Positions 1-11,775 of a stretch of DNA of 64,000 bases are shown one piece after another. This DNA is from Cryptomeria japonica (lineage: Eukaryota > Streptophyta > Pinopsida > Cupressales > Cupressaceae). The notes under the pieces were generated by a model. The model ran no database searches. It worked only from the letters and a program-made list of their open reading frames with translations, and was not told where the DNA came from. The position numbers and the translations under genes are program-made. Location of the stretch: assembly GCF_030272615.1 (NCBI RefSeq), contig NC_081414.1, positions 917,237,509 through 917,301,508 of the forward strand, in the 5' to 3' direction. Position 1 is the stretch's first letter; every line of letters starts with the position of its first letter.

Positions 1-596
1 CTTGATGATGTTGGAGTCTCACCTATGCTTTTCCTTCGCATTTCCTCGATTAGGATAACACCAACAATATCATCAAATACCTAAGTATTTTTACCAGAGA
101 CAGAGTTACTTATAGCCATAACCAAGCTATTCCATCTTTCTAGCAAAGAACATAAAATCAAGAGAGCCCTAACCTCTTCTACAAAGGTAATTTTTACCAA
201 AGACAATTGACTGGTAATTGTATTAAATTCATTTAAGTGCTCTGCTACAGATCCTCCCTCACTCATTTTCAAATTAAACAAATGCTTCATTAGAAATACC
301 TTATTCGAAGCCGAGGGTTTTTCATACAACTTAGCCAATGTCGCCATCAAATCTACAGTCATTTTTGCTTATGTTATATTGAATGCTACAGACGGTGCAA
401 GGCACAATCGAATGGATCCCACCACCTTTCTATCTAAAATGTCTCACTCTTCATCTGACATTGTGGTCGCTTTCTTTGCCTTTCCTTCCAACGGCCGCCA
501 CAAATCCTTTTAATACAGGTAATCCTCCATCTACATTTTTCATAACTGATAATTCTGGCCATTAAACTTTTCGACCTTGAATTTGGAATCCTCCAT
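1..596 (-). pseudogene. Ty1/copia gag (UBN2-type), 5' part, family C1
   Basis: Read on the minus strand from an ATG at 594-596 toward the window edge, this is the N-terminal half of a plant copia Gag, the capsid protein of the retrotransposon particle. The best stretch (81-362) contains NLKMSEGGSVAEHLNEFNTI and the SNSVSG motif typical of UBN2-type gag. Homologous reading continues from 80 to 1 (DDIVGVILIEEMRRKS) after an in-frame TAG. Further stops and frame changes occur between 362 and 596, so the copy is dead. It lies downstream of a PBS (644-654) and an LTR (661-1025), the correct order for the 5' end of a minus-strand element whose pol lies beyond the left edge. Copia gag is certain; the exact lineage is not. 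Confidence 0.85.
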
Positions 597-643
597 TGCT
601 CCCACTAGAATCTGAAAGTCCTGCCAACTTACAGAAAACCTCA

Positions 644-654
644 CTTTGATACCA
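644..654 (-). other. Primer-binding site, copia family C1
   Basis: The plus strand reads ctttgatacca, which on the minus strand is TGGTATCAAAG, a one-base variant of the initiator-Met tRNA PBS TGGTATCAGAG. It sits six bases inside the LTR edge at 661 and upstream of gag, so it fixes the element's orientation as minus. Confidence 0.8.
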
Positions 655-660
655 ATCGTT

Positions 661-1025
661 TGGGTTTCAAGCAGATCCGAAGCAAATATGAACTAACAAT
701 TATATGCAGATTTAAATATAAAAGATAAAGAAATAAAATAGAACACAGATAACACAGAGATTTAACGTGGTTCACCCAGAATGGGTTATGTCCATCATAC
801 ACAGTCGTCCAATCTTTCTTATTATCCAGCAAAATAGTACATCAACCTTACGATGCCTTAAGCATCCCAGCCGCTTATAACATGTGTTTTTAGAGCAACA
901 AACAAAGTCGGCCTTTTTAGGGTTTATTACAATGTCGGTTTTCATCAACAAAAAATGGCAAAAAAAAAAATTCTGATACATGTTGAGTGTATAGTACTTT
1001 GTTGATTAGTCGCCACATATCAACA
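661..1025 (-). repeat. 5' LTR of minus-strand copia element, family C1
   Basis: This block of about 365 bp is repeated, diverged, at 57426-57820: both hold the block around 'taacacagagatttaac' and end 'ccacatatcaaca'. In minus orientation the LTR begins TGTTGATATGTGG at 1025. It is followed by a PBS and gag at lower coordinates, so it is a 5' LTR. The copy at 57426 is the 3' LTR of another element, because its internal RT lies at higher coordinates. The outer edge (1025) directly abuts LINE sequence. Confidence 0.8.
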
Positions 1026-1553
1026 CAAAAAAAATTCAAGCCTCAACTAGAGCCATGAGGAGTTTCAATAGGGTGAGTGATATTGAAGGTCATGATGGTC
1101 TGATTTCAAGGATGGTTGAGGAGATTGAGGCAAATGCCATTAGATTTTTTAGCTCCAAAGGGTGTTGCAGATACTAAATATTTGGAGACTATCTTGGATA
1201 GCATCTTAATATTCATGTATAATGATGAGAACCAAATTTTTACTACTTCCTTCTCTATGGAGGAGGTGAAGCATGTGAATTTTCTATTAAACCTTGACAA
1301 GGTACCTGTGCCAGATGGGTTCACTACTTTGTTCTTCCAAAAGTGTTGACATTTAATGGGAAAGGATATCTCAGATTTTGTGGAATATTTTAGGGTAAAG
1401 AAAAGTTTTTCAAAGATATTAACAACACCATAATCACCTTAATCCTAAAGAAGGACGGGTGCAACTCTTTGGCAAATAACTGACCCATTTCCCTTTGTAA
1501 CACCATCTATAAGATCCTTGTGAAGGCACTTGTAAACATAAACTTGTGGTCCC
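1026..1553 (+). pseudogene. L1-type LINE reverse transcriptase fragment, upstream half
   Basis: Plus-strand reading with several frame changes gives the linker and early RT domain of a plant L1-like LINE. Visible pieces are a region like the '...RFF' linker before RT (1120-1160), the MEEVKHVNF and VPVPDGFTTLFFQKC motif (1256-1346; compare the usual 'GPDGF'), ITLILKK-like sequence near 1435-1455, and a P-I-S-L-C-N-T-I-Y-K-I stretch near 1487-1520. The reading stops at 1553, where LTR element X begins; matching downstream RT resumes at 53984. This is a dead LINE interrupted by the 52-kb nest. Confidence 0.75.
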
Positions 1554-2618
1554 TATTGAACACACCGCGGTACTGAGAAGGGGGGTGAATTAGACCGGAC
1601 CTCAAAATACTTCTAATTTATCAAACTTCAAACCATTATTTAATTATTATTGTATTTATGAAACATGAAAACATAAATCACAACAAACACATGAACACCA
1701 AATTTATGTGGAAAACCTTAAATAGGGAAAAACCATCCTGACATGACTCACAAAATGAATAATTGATTACAATGTTTAGGCTCAAGTCCAGCTCACTGCC
1801 CCTGAAGGACTTGCAAGACTAAGGCACACAACCTTAGGGCAAGATACAAAGGGTTGCATAAACTACCAAAAGCAACATACCTTCTTCGGACAACAGGTGC
1901 AAAGGATCAATGAACTAAAATGAACAAGATCTCCTAATTATGAAATTATCTTTGGAACACTGTGTCAAGCAACCAATATCGTGGAAAACACATCTGACCT
2001 CAAACAATGTCTCAAAGCTCTTCACAAACTATCTTTCGCACTTTTGCTATACCAAATTTTCTTGCACATTATTCATATCCAATTCACATAATTTTGCATA
2101 CATTTCATATTCAATTCATACATCTGCACTCCTATATATACAAGATAATTCATTGAAACACTAGTTGAGGGTCAGCCATAGAGAGAATAAATAATATTAA
2201 ATAAATTTGGCCATCTTTACCTATAATATCCATTGTGGTCCACTCTAGGAAATAAAGGGAACCTAAAAACATCACAAAACATCATTTCCAAGTGATTCCA
2301 ATGAATTGAAAATGCTAACCTATCCTCCAAAATTGGAATCAAATGAAACGTGTAGATGGACAATGTAGCATGCCAACCAATCAGCCCAAAAACATCCTCC
2401 AATTCACAAAAAAAGATGCAAATCTACACACACTACAATGAGAGCCATATGCACATAAAAAATCAACCACCAAATAATATCCAAACCAAAAAGACATTAT
2501 CCATATAGGATACACTATCATAGTCATCTAGAAGTCAGACCAATTGATAGCATAAAACTCATAACACCATAACTTCACTTTTCAATCAAACCATCACTAG
2601 AAAATTGAACTAGAACAC
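1554..2618 (-). repeat. X 3' LTR, left part (interrupted by Y)
   Basis: It aligns with 24400-25500: both contain 'atcaaacttcaaac', 'gaaaaccctaaatagggaaa'-type sequence, and 'actcctatatatacaagata' (TATA-like, 2131-2147). The G-tract tgagaaggggggtgaattag lies near the outer edge. It breaks at 2618, where Y begins after target aacac, and resumes at 10023. Confidence 0.85.
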
Positions 2619-3729
2619 TATTGGAATCAATGAACACTGAGAGGGGGGGCGCGGGGGTGAATTAGTGCTCTATAATTTACAAACTTGTTAAAATGATTCT
2701 TAAACCATCGGATTCATAAGAAAGAAAGTAAAGCAACCACAAAACCATAACACTAGAAGTTTTACGTGGAAACCTAGAAAGGGAAAAACGACGGTGGGAT
2801 TGAGTACCCACAATATTATTATAATTTGATCAGGAGTATGATAATATTACAAAATGGAATGCACTTGCATTCAAGCACACTGCCTAGAGCTCACTGTTCA
2901 ATTACATAAGAGGGAAACAACCCCAGAGGACTCACTGTCCTACAAGTGATATATAAGAGAGATTACAATGTATGAACTAGAATATAGCATCTACCAATGC
3001 CAAAGATCAGTTCCAATTAAGCACAATTTGACTATTAAATGCTACTATACCTTTCTGCCATGTTCTACTGCATAGTCATCTACCGAAGCACCAAATCTCC
3101 ATTCTGATGCTCATTCGCATAACACACATCCACATTCGTATATTCCATACCTAAAATGATCATCTAAATTGGCATTATATATCCACACCAGCAAAATAAA
3201 TCTCAATCAAGTCATCTTCTCAAAGATGCAAAATATGAAATGTGTAGTGACTTGTAGGCTCAATCTATCCACAAATACATATGCTAACCTAAAAAATGTG
3301 ATATAAAGCTTCATACACATTGGCACAAACTCCTCAAACTCACCAACAATCACCGAAATCATCCCAATAATTCTGCAACACACGTTACACCATCAAACCC
3401 AAAGATACCTTTGTTTTCCCAGAATCACCGGATACCGGACCTTAGATCTCGCTCAGGAATCAATATCGGAGGCCAAAAATGTGAAGTAAGATGCCTCGAA
3501 TCATGAGTCAACTGCCTTTAACACCGCAACTAAAATTTTGCGCAATGATCTCAAATTCCACCAGTTACTGAGTTCCACCTTCTAGACTTATGCCTTATGA
3601 ACAATATGACTTCCGATTGATCAAATCTACATACACCGGATAGGATTTATTAACTGAGTTACCATCAATGACAACCCCTAAGCAATATCCATGCATGAAT
3701 CTTCACCAGTACAGTGTCTCTTGCCAACA
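2619..3729 (-). repeat. Y 3' LTR (left)
   Basis: It is 1111 bp and paired with 8879-10017 through many shared blocks (for example 'ccggataccggaccttagat' and 'ttctagacttatgccttatg'). It ends ...cttgccaaca and is immediately followed by the C-rich tract that is the PPT on the minus strand. A TATA-like 'attatatatcc' lies at 3173-3183, which on the minus strand could drive transcription toward lower coordinates. Confidence 0.88.
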
Positions 3730-4102
3730 ATCTCCCCCTTTGGAATTGATGGCAACACTGTGAAAAATGAACTCAAGAACTCAAAATTGCAGAACTCCAA
3801 AAATAATTGCAAGATCTGTACAACTAGCTCACCCTAAGACTATGCATCATTTTTCACCGCACTCTCTCCCCTTTGACATCAATGGAAAAGGTAGGAATCT
3901 GCAAAAACTTATGAAGAATATGTACAATGACTTACAAAAATTTAAAAATGTCTGCATAAGTTGTCTTCAGGGATTTCAAATACTCACTCCATCCTCTTAG
4001 AAAATAGTCCAAAACATTTATCAAAGCGCTGAACATGTAGGCATGTATTTCTACGCCTTTGAGATTTGAGGGTATAGCCTTACCCAGAGCACTCACTGCA
4101 TC

Positions 4103-7100
4103 CTATTGGTTGCCAAGTAAAGTGTCTAACCAGGGAGTAATAAGACTCCTCAATTCACCTACTCTGCATATAATTTGATCCCTTTCCTTATGCAAGCTCT
4201 TGATTTTATCTGTTAGGTCCATAACTTGAGCTTCAATACTACTGGCAAAAACTGAATGAGGGGCAAAAGATTGTGAAATTGTAGCTAACTGCCCTTCATA
4301 TCCCTTAATCCTCTTGTCAATGTGTAAAGTAAATTTCAGCAAAATAGGACATGACTTATATATCTTACCACCTTCATCTAAAGAACCCTCAATACTCTTC
4401 ACCATAGATTGCAAAAATTCCCTATCATCCTCTACCACTTTCCAAAAGGATTGCAATCTCATAGGATTAAGTCTATTCAAAACTTGTATATATGTCACTT
4501 TCTCCAAGGACACAAAATGAGAATCAACTGCATGTAGCATATTCCTAAGCTTACCGGAGGATGTATCAATCGTATCCTTCTTGAACGTAGGCCAAATATT
4601 CTCCAAAACACCAGTAGCAAGAGTTATCAGCTCCTTGTCTTTTGAGTGGGACTTGAGCAAGTCCTCACTTGCCTTAGCTTGAGCAAGGGTGGCCAATTTC
4701 AGTGCTTGGATGGGAGAAAAGGAGATTAAGTCAATTGGACCATAAGAGAAGTTATCATCATCTGTAGCCATCTGCTTCCCCTTATCAGATACAGTGGCTC
4801 TTGCCATTGATATCGATGCCTCATCAACCTTCTCTTCTCATTTATCCTTCTTTGCACTAATCTCCTCAGCTGCATGCTCAAAATAAACTTCTAATATCGG
4901 AGGATCTTATACAACTTCATTTAAGTCTCCAGTTGCCTGGTTATCGGTGGTATTATCACTAACTACTTGCTCATGTGTTCCTACTGGATCATCTTGCTTA
5001 GTTGTCTGATATTTCTTCTCATGAGGAGCCTCTGTCTGAACCTGAGCTGTCTGAGCTGTTGGAATAGAAGTGTATTTTCTTGATTTCTTTTCCAGTTGGG
5101 GATCATCCTTCTCTGGATTGATGTGATAATGATTTTCCTTACAAAAATTCTTTAGTATACCCTCTATTTCTTTAACAACTTCATCAACTTTTTCGAATTT
5201 CATTTTATTCTCTATGTTTGCTTCGGAACTTTTCCTTTGCAAGTCCCAAAATTCATTTTATTTCATCCTTTGATGCAAAAGGACACAGATTTACTAAGGT
5301 ATATTCTTTTAATCTCTCATCCTCTAGACTAGCTGTATCTCTCCAGGCATCCAAAAAGTCATACAATTCCTTTGTAATCATAGATGACAACTCTATCAAT
5401 GCTTTACTAAAAATGTTCATATACTGTACAATAGCTTCCTTAATAGACCTTTGATCTTTATCATCAGAATTCTCATAATATATAGGTAGATTTTTCAAGC
5501 TCCCTTCTTTTATCACTTCATCAATTATTGCATTTACTATTTTTGGAGGAACATCTACATAATTACCTTCCAGTTTGCCTGACTTGAGAGCCTCATCCAA
5601 TTTATATTTCTACTTTTTGCTCACTTTGGCCTTACCTGATGGCTCACTCTATGTTTTAGGCTTCTTGGTAGGTTGAGCTTCATCGGAGGGGGGCTTTCTT
5701 GCTATCCTAGCATAGGTAGCATTCTTCTTCACCTCGCGCACTGCCTCATCAGTTTCAATTTCCTCTTTTGCAATGGTTGCAACGTATTCCCTTTGGGGCT
5801 TCTGCTTTTGTCTCTTCACAGCTCCACTGGTTGATGATGATTGAAGCTTAGCTTGAGGGATAGGCTTCTGCACACCGGAGGTGGGTGCAGACTTGCTCAG
5901 TTTAGGCTTGGTCTACTTGGGAGGAGTGGAGACCAGTTTAGTAGGTTGCTTTGCCATGTCTTCCTCCTTCAATATGTTATGCTCCCTATCCCTTTGCACG
6001 ACTTCTTTGGTTATACCCATTTGTTTTGCAAGTTGTTCAACCTCCTTTCTAACCTTCTTCTTTCTACCAAGCTCAGTGAATTTCTTGTGCAAGTCCAAGT
6101 CTTTTTCCTTGAATGTGCCAAATTTTTCCTCCTTTTCATCCACCGGTTTACTGAGAAGATGTTGAGCATAAGCATAAAGTGTATTTGCATCCACCTCATA
6201 CCCCATGGGCATGATCCAAATAGCCCTAGGCTCAACTGCCTCCATATGACACTAATCCTTATCAACCATGAAGCATATTGTTTTCTCATATTTTTCTACA
6301 ATCTCTTTAGGGATCCTCTCTCTGCTTTGCATCTTAGCTTGAAATGACTACTATCCCCACAAAGAGGATTTTTGTGCAACTGTATCACCCAAACCTTGTA
6401 ACCCTTTCTTGATTTGGACTACCACCGGTTTATCATAAGCCTATTGAACTTTGCCAATACCGAGTATCTCATTTAGGAATTAAAGTGCCAAACAAATAAT
6501 CAAAGAACCAAATTTGAACATGTGCTTCTTATCCTATTTTATTTTCTTCAATTTGCTCATCAACTCACTAAGAAGAACTTCACACAAGTCATACCTCTCA
6601 TCTTCTTTAAGTATCTAATAAGTTGCATAAATAGCAGTAGCAGATACTAAATTCTATTTGCTGGACTGGTAGACTTTGTATCCTATGACCATCGAAGAAA
6701 ATCTCACATCATGTTCAACAATGTCACTAATAGTCATTGACCAGCTATCATGCTTGGATCCAGTTACCTCCATTACAGTTGTGTTCTTAACATGTCGGAT
6801 TCTAGCGACCTCACCAATTGCATTCAAACAAGTGACTGCTTGAATGGATTTCTTCATAATCTTGTGAGGATTATCTATCCATACAAATACATCATGAATT
6901 CAACTCAACACATATCTTACCCATTTAGGCTCATCAAATACCGAGAAATAGACGAACTAAATAAAACCCTTATCTTCCAATGCCTTGAAGTCAGAGTTCA
7001 TATTCCCAAAACCATCCATCATGTGTTTAGTGTAAAGTGACAACATATCCACATTCCCCAACTCCTCAATGTTGCAATGTATGTATGCCCTAAAATCTTC

Positions 7101-7247
7101 ATTATGCAATACACCGTAGGGTATAGAGGAAAATGCTCTGTTTAGATCATCTTCAGCCAACTTAAATGGGTGTTTCTTGAATATGGGCCTCTCTCTCTCA
7201 ATGATTTCAACAAGAAGTTGAGTTGCAATACTAGAAGATGATGCCAT
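4103..7247 (-). pseudogene. Y ORF2: long protein of unknown function (MASSS...; coiled-coil C-terminus), decayed
   Basis: The minus-strand reading starts at ATG 7245-7247 (MASSSSIATQLL) and runs, with stops and frame changes, to 4103. Visible parts in order: an N-terminal globular region (7247-6957) with a DFRAYIHCNIEELG motif; a middle region at 6250-5913 starting EAVEPRAIWIMPMGYEVDAN and followed by charged Lys/Glu sequence; a basic Lys/Arg/Pro stretch (5873-5649); a helical region (5600-5253); a Gln/Thr-rich acidic linker (5242-4907); and a 234-aa open stretch (4807-4103) ending in a helical RSLITPWLDTLL tail. The same order and the motifs 'IYIHCHIEELG' and 'IPRTIWVTEMGYE' recur in Z. I do not recognise a catalytic domain; it is not RT, protease or integrase. 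The role is unknown; an accessory or structural element protein is only a guess. Confidence 0.6.
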
Positions 7248-7667
7248 TTCGAAAAATAGGGTATGAACAGATAGCTTGAGAATGGTTAAATACCTTTTCA
7301 ATCTCAATTGGATGCAAAATGTCACTGTCGGATTGCTTCTTAAGCCTTGATTTCTCTGCAAGATCTCAATCACTTTTTTGCTCTGCTCTCTCTCTTTGTT
7401 CACATTGTGAAGAAATAATAGAATAATTCCCTTTTTATCCTTCAAAAACCTAACATTTAGTTGCAATAATTGCATAACCCTAAAATCTTCTGGATACCTT
7501 GTTTTTTATGAATTCACTCACTAGAATCTTAAATCACCATGAATTCTTCTTGATGTCATCTGCATTACTAATCTTGATCTTTTGCAACCTTCCACAAATG
7601 GTTACAGGTATCCAAGAGGGAGTTATAAGGATCTGCATGGTGAGCTTCCCCCCTAAGGCATTTGGTC

Positions 7668-8830
7668 TTAGTTACCGGATGAGGTTCCAACACTGGATTC
7701 AGGTGTGGAGTTGTTCTGCACATTTGAATCTTCCCTTTTAACCCACATCTTCTTATGCCAAACTATGATCTCTTCCACCTTATATTTCCCCTTTTCATAT
7801 GATTTGTTATTGTTCACCGGACCATTGTTGCTCATGTTCTTACTTCTGCAAAATTTTGCTATGTGACCAAATTTGTTGCATGCATGGCAAACAATATTCC
7901 TTTGCATAGGTCTGAAGTTCATCTGATTTGGTCTCATCCTGCATTGGTTAGAGATATGTCCAAACATCCCACGGGCATAAAATATCTTATTCTGAGAATT
8001 TTTCATCATTTTTCTGCACATATTTGACTTGTGACCAAAGTTGTTGCATATGAAATATTGACTGGTAAAGGTAGGACCATTATTCATCTTATTTCTGCAT
8101 TGACTTGCCATATGACCTAATTTACCACAAATAAAACATTTACCATTGAATTTATACACATTAGGCTGTCTTACCGAAGGTTTCTTGTTCTTTTGTTGAT
8201 GATTGCTTTGACCAGAACCGGAGGATTCTCCCTTTTCATATCCATTTCCTCGCATGTCTTTTCCATTTCTCTGACTTTCTATCATTTCATCAAGCCTTGT
8301 TGAGATATCTTTGAATTTCTCCTTGTACTCATTTGTAGTAGAGAGTTCATCTCTCAGAATTATGATCTACCTTTCAAGTTCTTGTCCATCATTCTTTGTT
8401 TGCACCAATTCAAGCTACAAATGATCATTTTCATAGTTCAATCTGCAACATTCATCAAATCTATCCTTTGGTGACTGAGTCAGAGTTTCTTCATTGTTCT
8501 TTCGGTCTTCATTCTCCTTGGTTGGCTTCATCACAATGGATTGCATCTCATTCTTGAACACTATATTGTCTCTAGCGAGATTCTCACATTCATCTTTCTT
8601 GTCTTGATTCTCTATGCTTTTCTCTTCTTTCTCCTTGAGTTGGTCCATCAACTCCCTTCTCTTTTCTCTAGAAGTGATCACTTGTTCTTTCAATGTCTCA
8701 ATGAAATCTTCAGCTGCACTCGGGTTTCTTTTCAGAGAACTTACTTCTTTTCTTGTTGCATCAAGATCTTCAAGTGCTACACTAAGCTATCTCTACAAAC
8801 CAAAGTCCATTGATTCAATCTTTTGGATCT
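7668..8830 (-). pseudogene. Y ORF1: Gag-like protein, coiled coil plus four CCHC knuckle positions
   Basis: In minus reading, a long charged coiled coil (8830-8330; REKRRELMDQLKEKEEKS, FKNEMQSIV, RLNYENDHL) leads into a Gly/Ser/Asn linker and then a zinc-knuckle array (8285-7800). Knuckle 1, CFICGKLGHMASQC, and knuckle 4, CHACNKFGHIAKFC, are intact C-X2-C-X4-H-X4-C. Knuckle 2 (YFICNNFGHKSNMC) has lost its first Cys. Knuckle 3 (FYARGMFGHISNQC) has lost both leading Cys. A few stops occur in the coiled coil. It is homologous to Z ORF1 over its whole length. Such knuckles bind RNA in retroelement Gag. No UBN2-type capsid domain is visible, so this looks like a C-terminal Gag remnant used alone. 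Confidence 0.75.
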
Positions 8831-8865
8831 TCCTAAATATGTTAGGCTTCTTCCAAGGAACTAAG

Positions 8866-8876
8866 CTTTGATACCA
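8866..8876 (-). other. PBS of element Y
   Basis: The plus strand ctttgatacca (minus TGGTATCAAAG) lies two bases from the LTR start at 8879. It is a one-base variant of the initiator-Met tRNA complement, the same variant as in C1 and X. Confidence 0.85.
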
Positions 8877-8878
8877 AT

Positions 8879-10017
8879 TGTTGGAATCAATGAACACTAA
8901 GAGGGGGGGTGAATTAGTGTTCTATAATTTACAAACTTGTTATACCGATTCTTAAACCACCGGATGCATAAGAAAGAAAGTAAAGTTCGGAAACATAAAC
9001 TAAGCAACCACAAAACCATAACACCAGAATTTATACATGGAAAATTGGAAAGGTAAAAACTATAGTGGGGTTGAGTACTCACAATATCATTATACTTTGA
9101 TCAGGAGTATGATAATATTACAAAATGGAATGCACTTGCATTCAGGCACACTGCCTAGACCTCACTGCTCAATTACATAAGAGGGAAACAACCCCAGAGG
9201 ACTCGTTGTCCTACAAGTGACATATAAGAGATTAAATTGTCTGAACTAGAATATAGCATCTACAAATTCCAAAGATCAGTTCCGGTTAAGCACAATTTGA
9301 CTGTCAAATGCTACTCTGTCTTTCTACCATGTTATGTTGCACAGTCATCTACTAGAGCACCAAATCTACATTCTAATGTTAATTCACATAACACACATCC
9401 ACATTTGTGTATTCCATATCTAAAATGATCATCTGGATTGGTATTATATATACGCACCACCAAAATAGATCTCGATCAAGTCGAGTTCTCAAAACTTCAA
9501 AATATGAAACGTGTAGTGACTTGTCGACTCAATTTATCCACAAATGCATATGCTGACCTAAACAATATGATATCAAGCTTCATACATGTTGACAAAAAAT
9601 CCTCAAAATCACCAACAATCACTGAAATCATCCCAACAATTCCACAATACATGTTACACCATCAAACCCAAAGATACCTCTGTTTTTCTAGAATCACCGG
9701 ATACCGGACCTTAGATCTCACTCACGAATCAATACCGAAGGCCAAAAATGCGAAGTAAGCTACCTCAAATCATGAGTCAACTGCCTTTAATGCCACAACT
9801 AAAATTACACCACCAAAATTGAGATATGCACAATGATCTCATATTCCACCAGTTACTGAGTTCCACCTTCTAGACTTATGCCTTATGAACAATATGACTT
9901 TGGGTCGATCAAATCTACATACACCATATAGGATTTAATGACTAAGTTGCCATTAATGACAACCCCTAATAAATCTCCATGCATGAATATTCACGGGTAT
10001 AGTGTCTCTTGCCAACA
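8879..10017 (-). repeat. Y 5' LTR (right)
   Basis: It is 1139 bp, begins tgttggaatcaatgaacact, contains agagggggggtgaattagtg, and ends ttgccaaca. It matches the left LTR, with substitutions and small indels spread along it. A TATA-like 'ttatatatacg' lies at 9445-9455, the counterpart of the left LTR box. The TSD follows at 10018. Confidence 0.88.
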
Positions 10018-10022
10018 AACAC

Positions 10023-10498
10023 TAGACAAACCAAATGAACATGTCCTTTAAGACGCAACACTAAAAACCACATATCAAAGAACTGCCAAGCAATCTCTAA
10101 ACTAGGTCTTCAATAGACACCCCACTATCAAAAACTATAACAACTAATGCTACTATATGAGCAAAAGAGGACCTGTAAACTTACAAAACCACAAAGATCA
10201 TAAACATTATATCCAAAACCACACTCCATTATCTTTACATACCAAAGGAATGCAAAGCATTCTCCCATTGAGACATCAAAAAACCTTTCTTACATAAATA
10301 ATATTTCCTACATATCGAAACTTCCACTATGCCAACCTTCCAAAAGTACCTCATACTTACTCAATATCACTACCAAACCACATAACAACATAACAACATT
10401 CATTTTTGGACCATCTACAATACATAGTGACATCAATGACATCATCAGACAAGTTGACATCAATTACAACACAACACAACAACTCAAGTTTCCAACAC
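10023..10498 (-). repeat. X 3' LTR, right part
   Basis: This continues X's left LTR after Y. It aligns with 25510-25790 and 53830-53983 ('cacaacactaaaaaccatat', 'cctcatacttactcaatatc', 'caactcaagtttccaa'). It ends ccaaca at 10498 and is followed by ctctccccttt, the minus-strand PPT. Confidence 0.85.
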
Positions 10499-10655
10499 TC
10501 TCCCCTTTGTCATTGATGGCAACATATGTACCACCAATAGAAAATACTAAATTTATTACTGATCTCTTCCAAAACTAATCTCTCTCCCAATCTATATTTA
10601 TCTCTCCTTTTGACATCAAGGACAAATATCACTCTACTAAACTCTCTCCCCCTTT
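10499..10655 (-). other. X internal region, PPT-proximal end
   Basis: This is a short non-coding stretch between X's left LTR and the U insertion, starting with the PPT complement ctctcccctttgtc. It continues at 21516 across U, proven by U's TSD ctaat (10656-10660 and 21511-21515). Confidence 0.75.
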
Positions 10656-10660
10656 CTAAT

Positions 10661-11438
10661 TGTTTATGGTGAAAATGGATAACAATAATAACGATATTGA
10701 AAGGCTAAATGAATTCAACCACAAAACCCTAGCCTAACAACAACAAAGATCCACCATAACATATGAAGATTACCTAAGACAATGCAAATCAAATGAAATC
10801 ACAAAGATTATACCATCACATGTCCAATAGGGTTTGGATCTCCATTCTTCCTATCTCCATTGATCTTGTTTGATGTATTTGCTCTCAGATTTTATGTGTG
10901 CACAAGAGCTCAACAAAGAACAGAATGTGGTTGCAAGTAGGATCGCATATGCCAAGTAGTCAAATTGATCAAGTAGTTAGGGTTATTAGGATGATTGATT
11001 AGGGTTTGATAATGAAGGAAGCATCTCCTTATATAGAAGACACTATATGAAATGGAGGGATAAGATTGAGAGGTGTAAAAGGAGGTTGGCTATGATTAGA
11101 GGGTAGGTAAAAGAAATAATAAAATAATGAAAGGGGTAGGTAGTGTATGAATTAAGAGATGAATGACATGTGCCATGGGTAGAAAAGGTTAATGAATTAA
11201 TTAAATAAATAAAGATTTATATAATTAATAGAAGAAGTGGGATCAATTAATAATAAGATATTTATTTAATTTAGGAAAAGGATAATTTAAATAAATAAAT
11301 AAATGTATTTATTTAAATGAGAAATAAGACTAGAAGAGAATAAATGAATTAATTAAATAAATAAAGATTTATTTAATTAATAGAAGAATTAAGCTTAGAT
11401 AATTAAATAATTAGACTGGACAATTTTGGGTGTCTACA
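10661..11438 (-). repeat. U 3' LTR (left)
   Basis: It is 778 bp and nearly the same as 20718-21510; the length difference lies mainly in the AT-rich aataaata part (11260-11420). A TATA-like ttatata at 11029-11035 lies on the minus strand in promoter orientation. Confidence 0.93.
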
Positions 11439-11775
11439 TTTTGCCCCTCTTTAAGACAATGCGGCTTGTCGCGTTGTTTCAAAGAAGATAAGATGAACTG
11501 ATACAGAGTTGCCCCAAGATGGGAATGATATGCCCCTTCGAGAGATTGGATGAAAATGTGTGAAAAGACCACAGACAATCTCTCGATAAGAAAAAAAGGC
11601 TAGAATGGACTGACCAGATAAAGTGACAAAGTCATGGGATAACGAAGACTGACACAGGAGACTAGGGCTAGGGTAGTCTATAAGATAGACCACGAGGGGA
11701 AAACATCCTCATTGTCATTTACACCTCCAAGAGATCAGAGTGCAGAGTGAGATAGAGCAGCAGTAGTTAGCAGCA

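Larger units (their letters stand above)
2619..10017 (-). mobile_element. Element Y: non-autonomous copia-primed LTR retroelement with zinc-knuckle and novel ORFs
   Basis: Y is bounded by LTRs 2619-3729 and 8879-10017 and by a perfect TSD aacac (2614-2618 and 10018-10022). A minus-strand PBS (TGGTATCAAAG) is at 8866-8876, and a PPT complement atctccccctttgg follows the left LTR at 3730. The internal region of 5.1 kb holds two minus-strand coding blocks: a coiled coil plus zinc knuckles (7668-8830) and a long unknown ORF (4103-7247). I could find no RT, integrase or protease motif in either strand of it. Its architecture matches element Z block for block. Confidence 0.9.

Noticed and set aside
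1940-2164. 74-aa ORF in X LTR, matched by a 70-aa ORF at 24870-25082
   Set aside because: The two copies are LTR sequence; their similarity reflects LTR homology, and there is no sign of coding selection.
5841-6347. 168-aa plus ORF with hydrophobic stretches resembling membrane segments
   Set aside because: It is antisense to the Lys/Glu-rich coding of Y ORF2; hydrophobic Leu/Phe/Ser is the expected shadow of AAG/GAA codons. The same applies to 28181-28717 and 49222-49818 opposite the V LTR ORFs.
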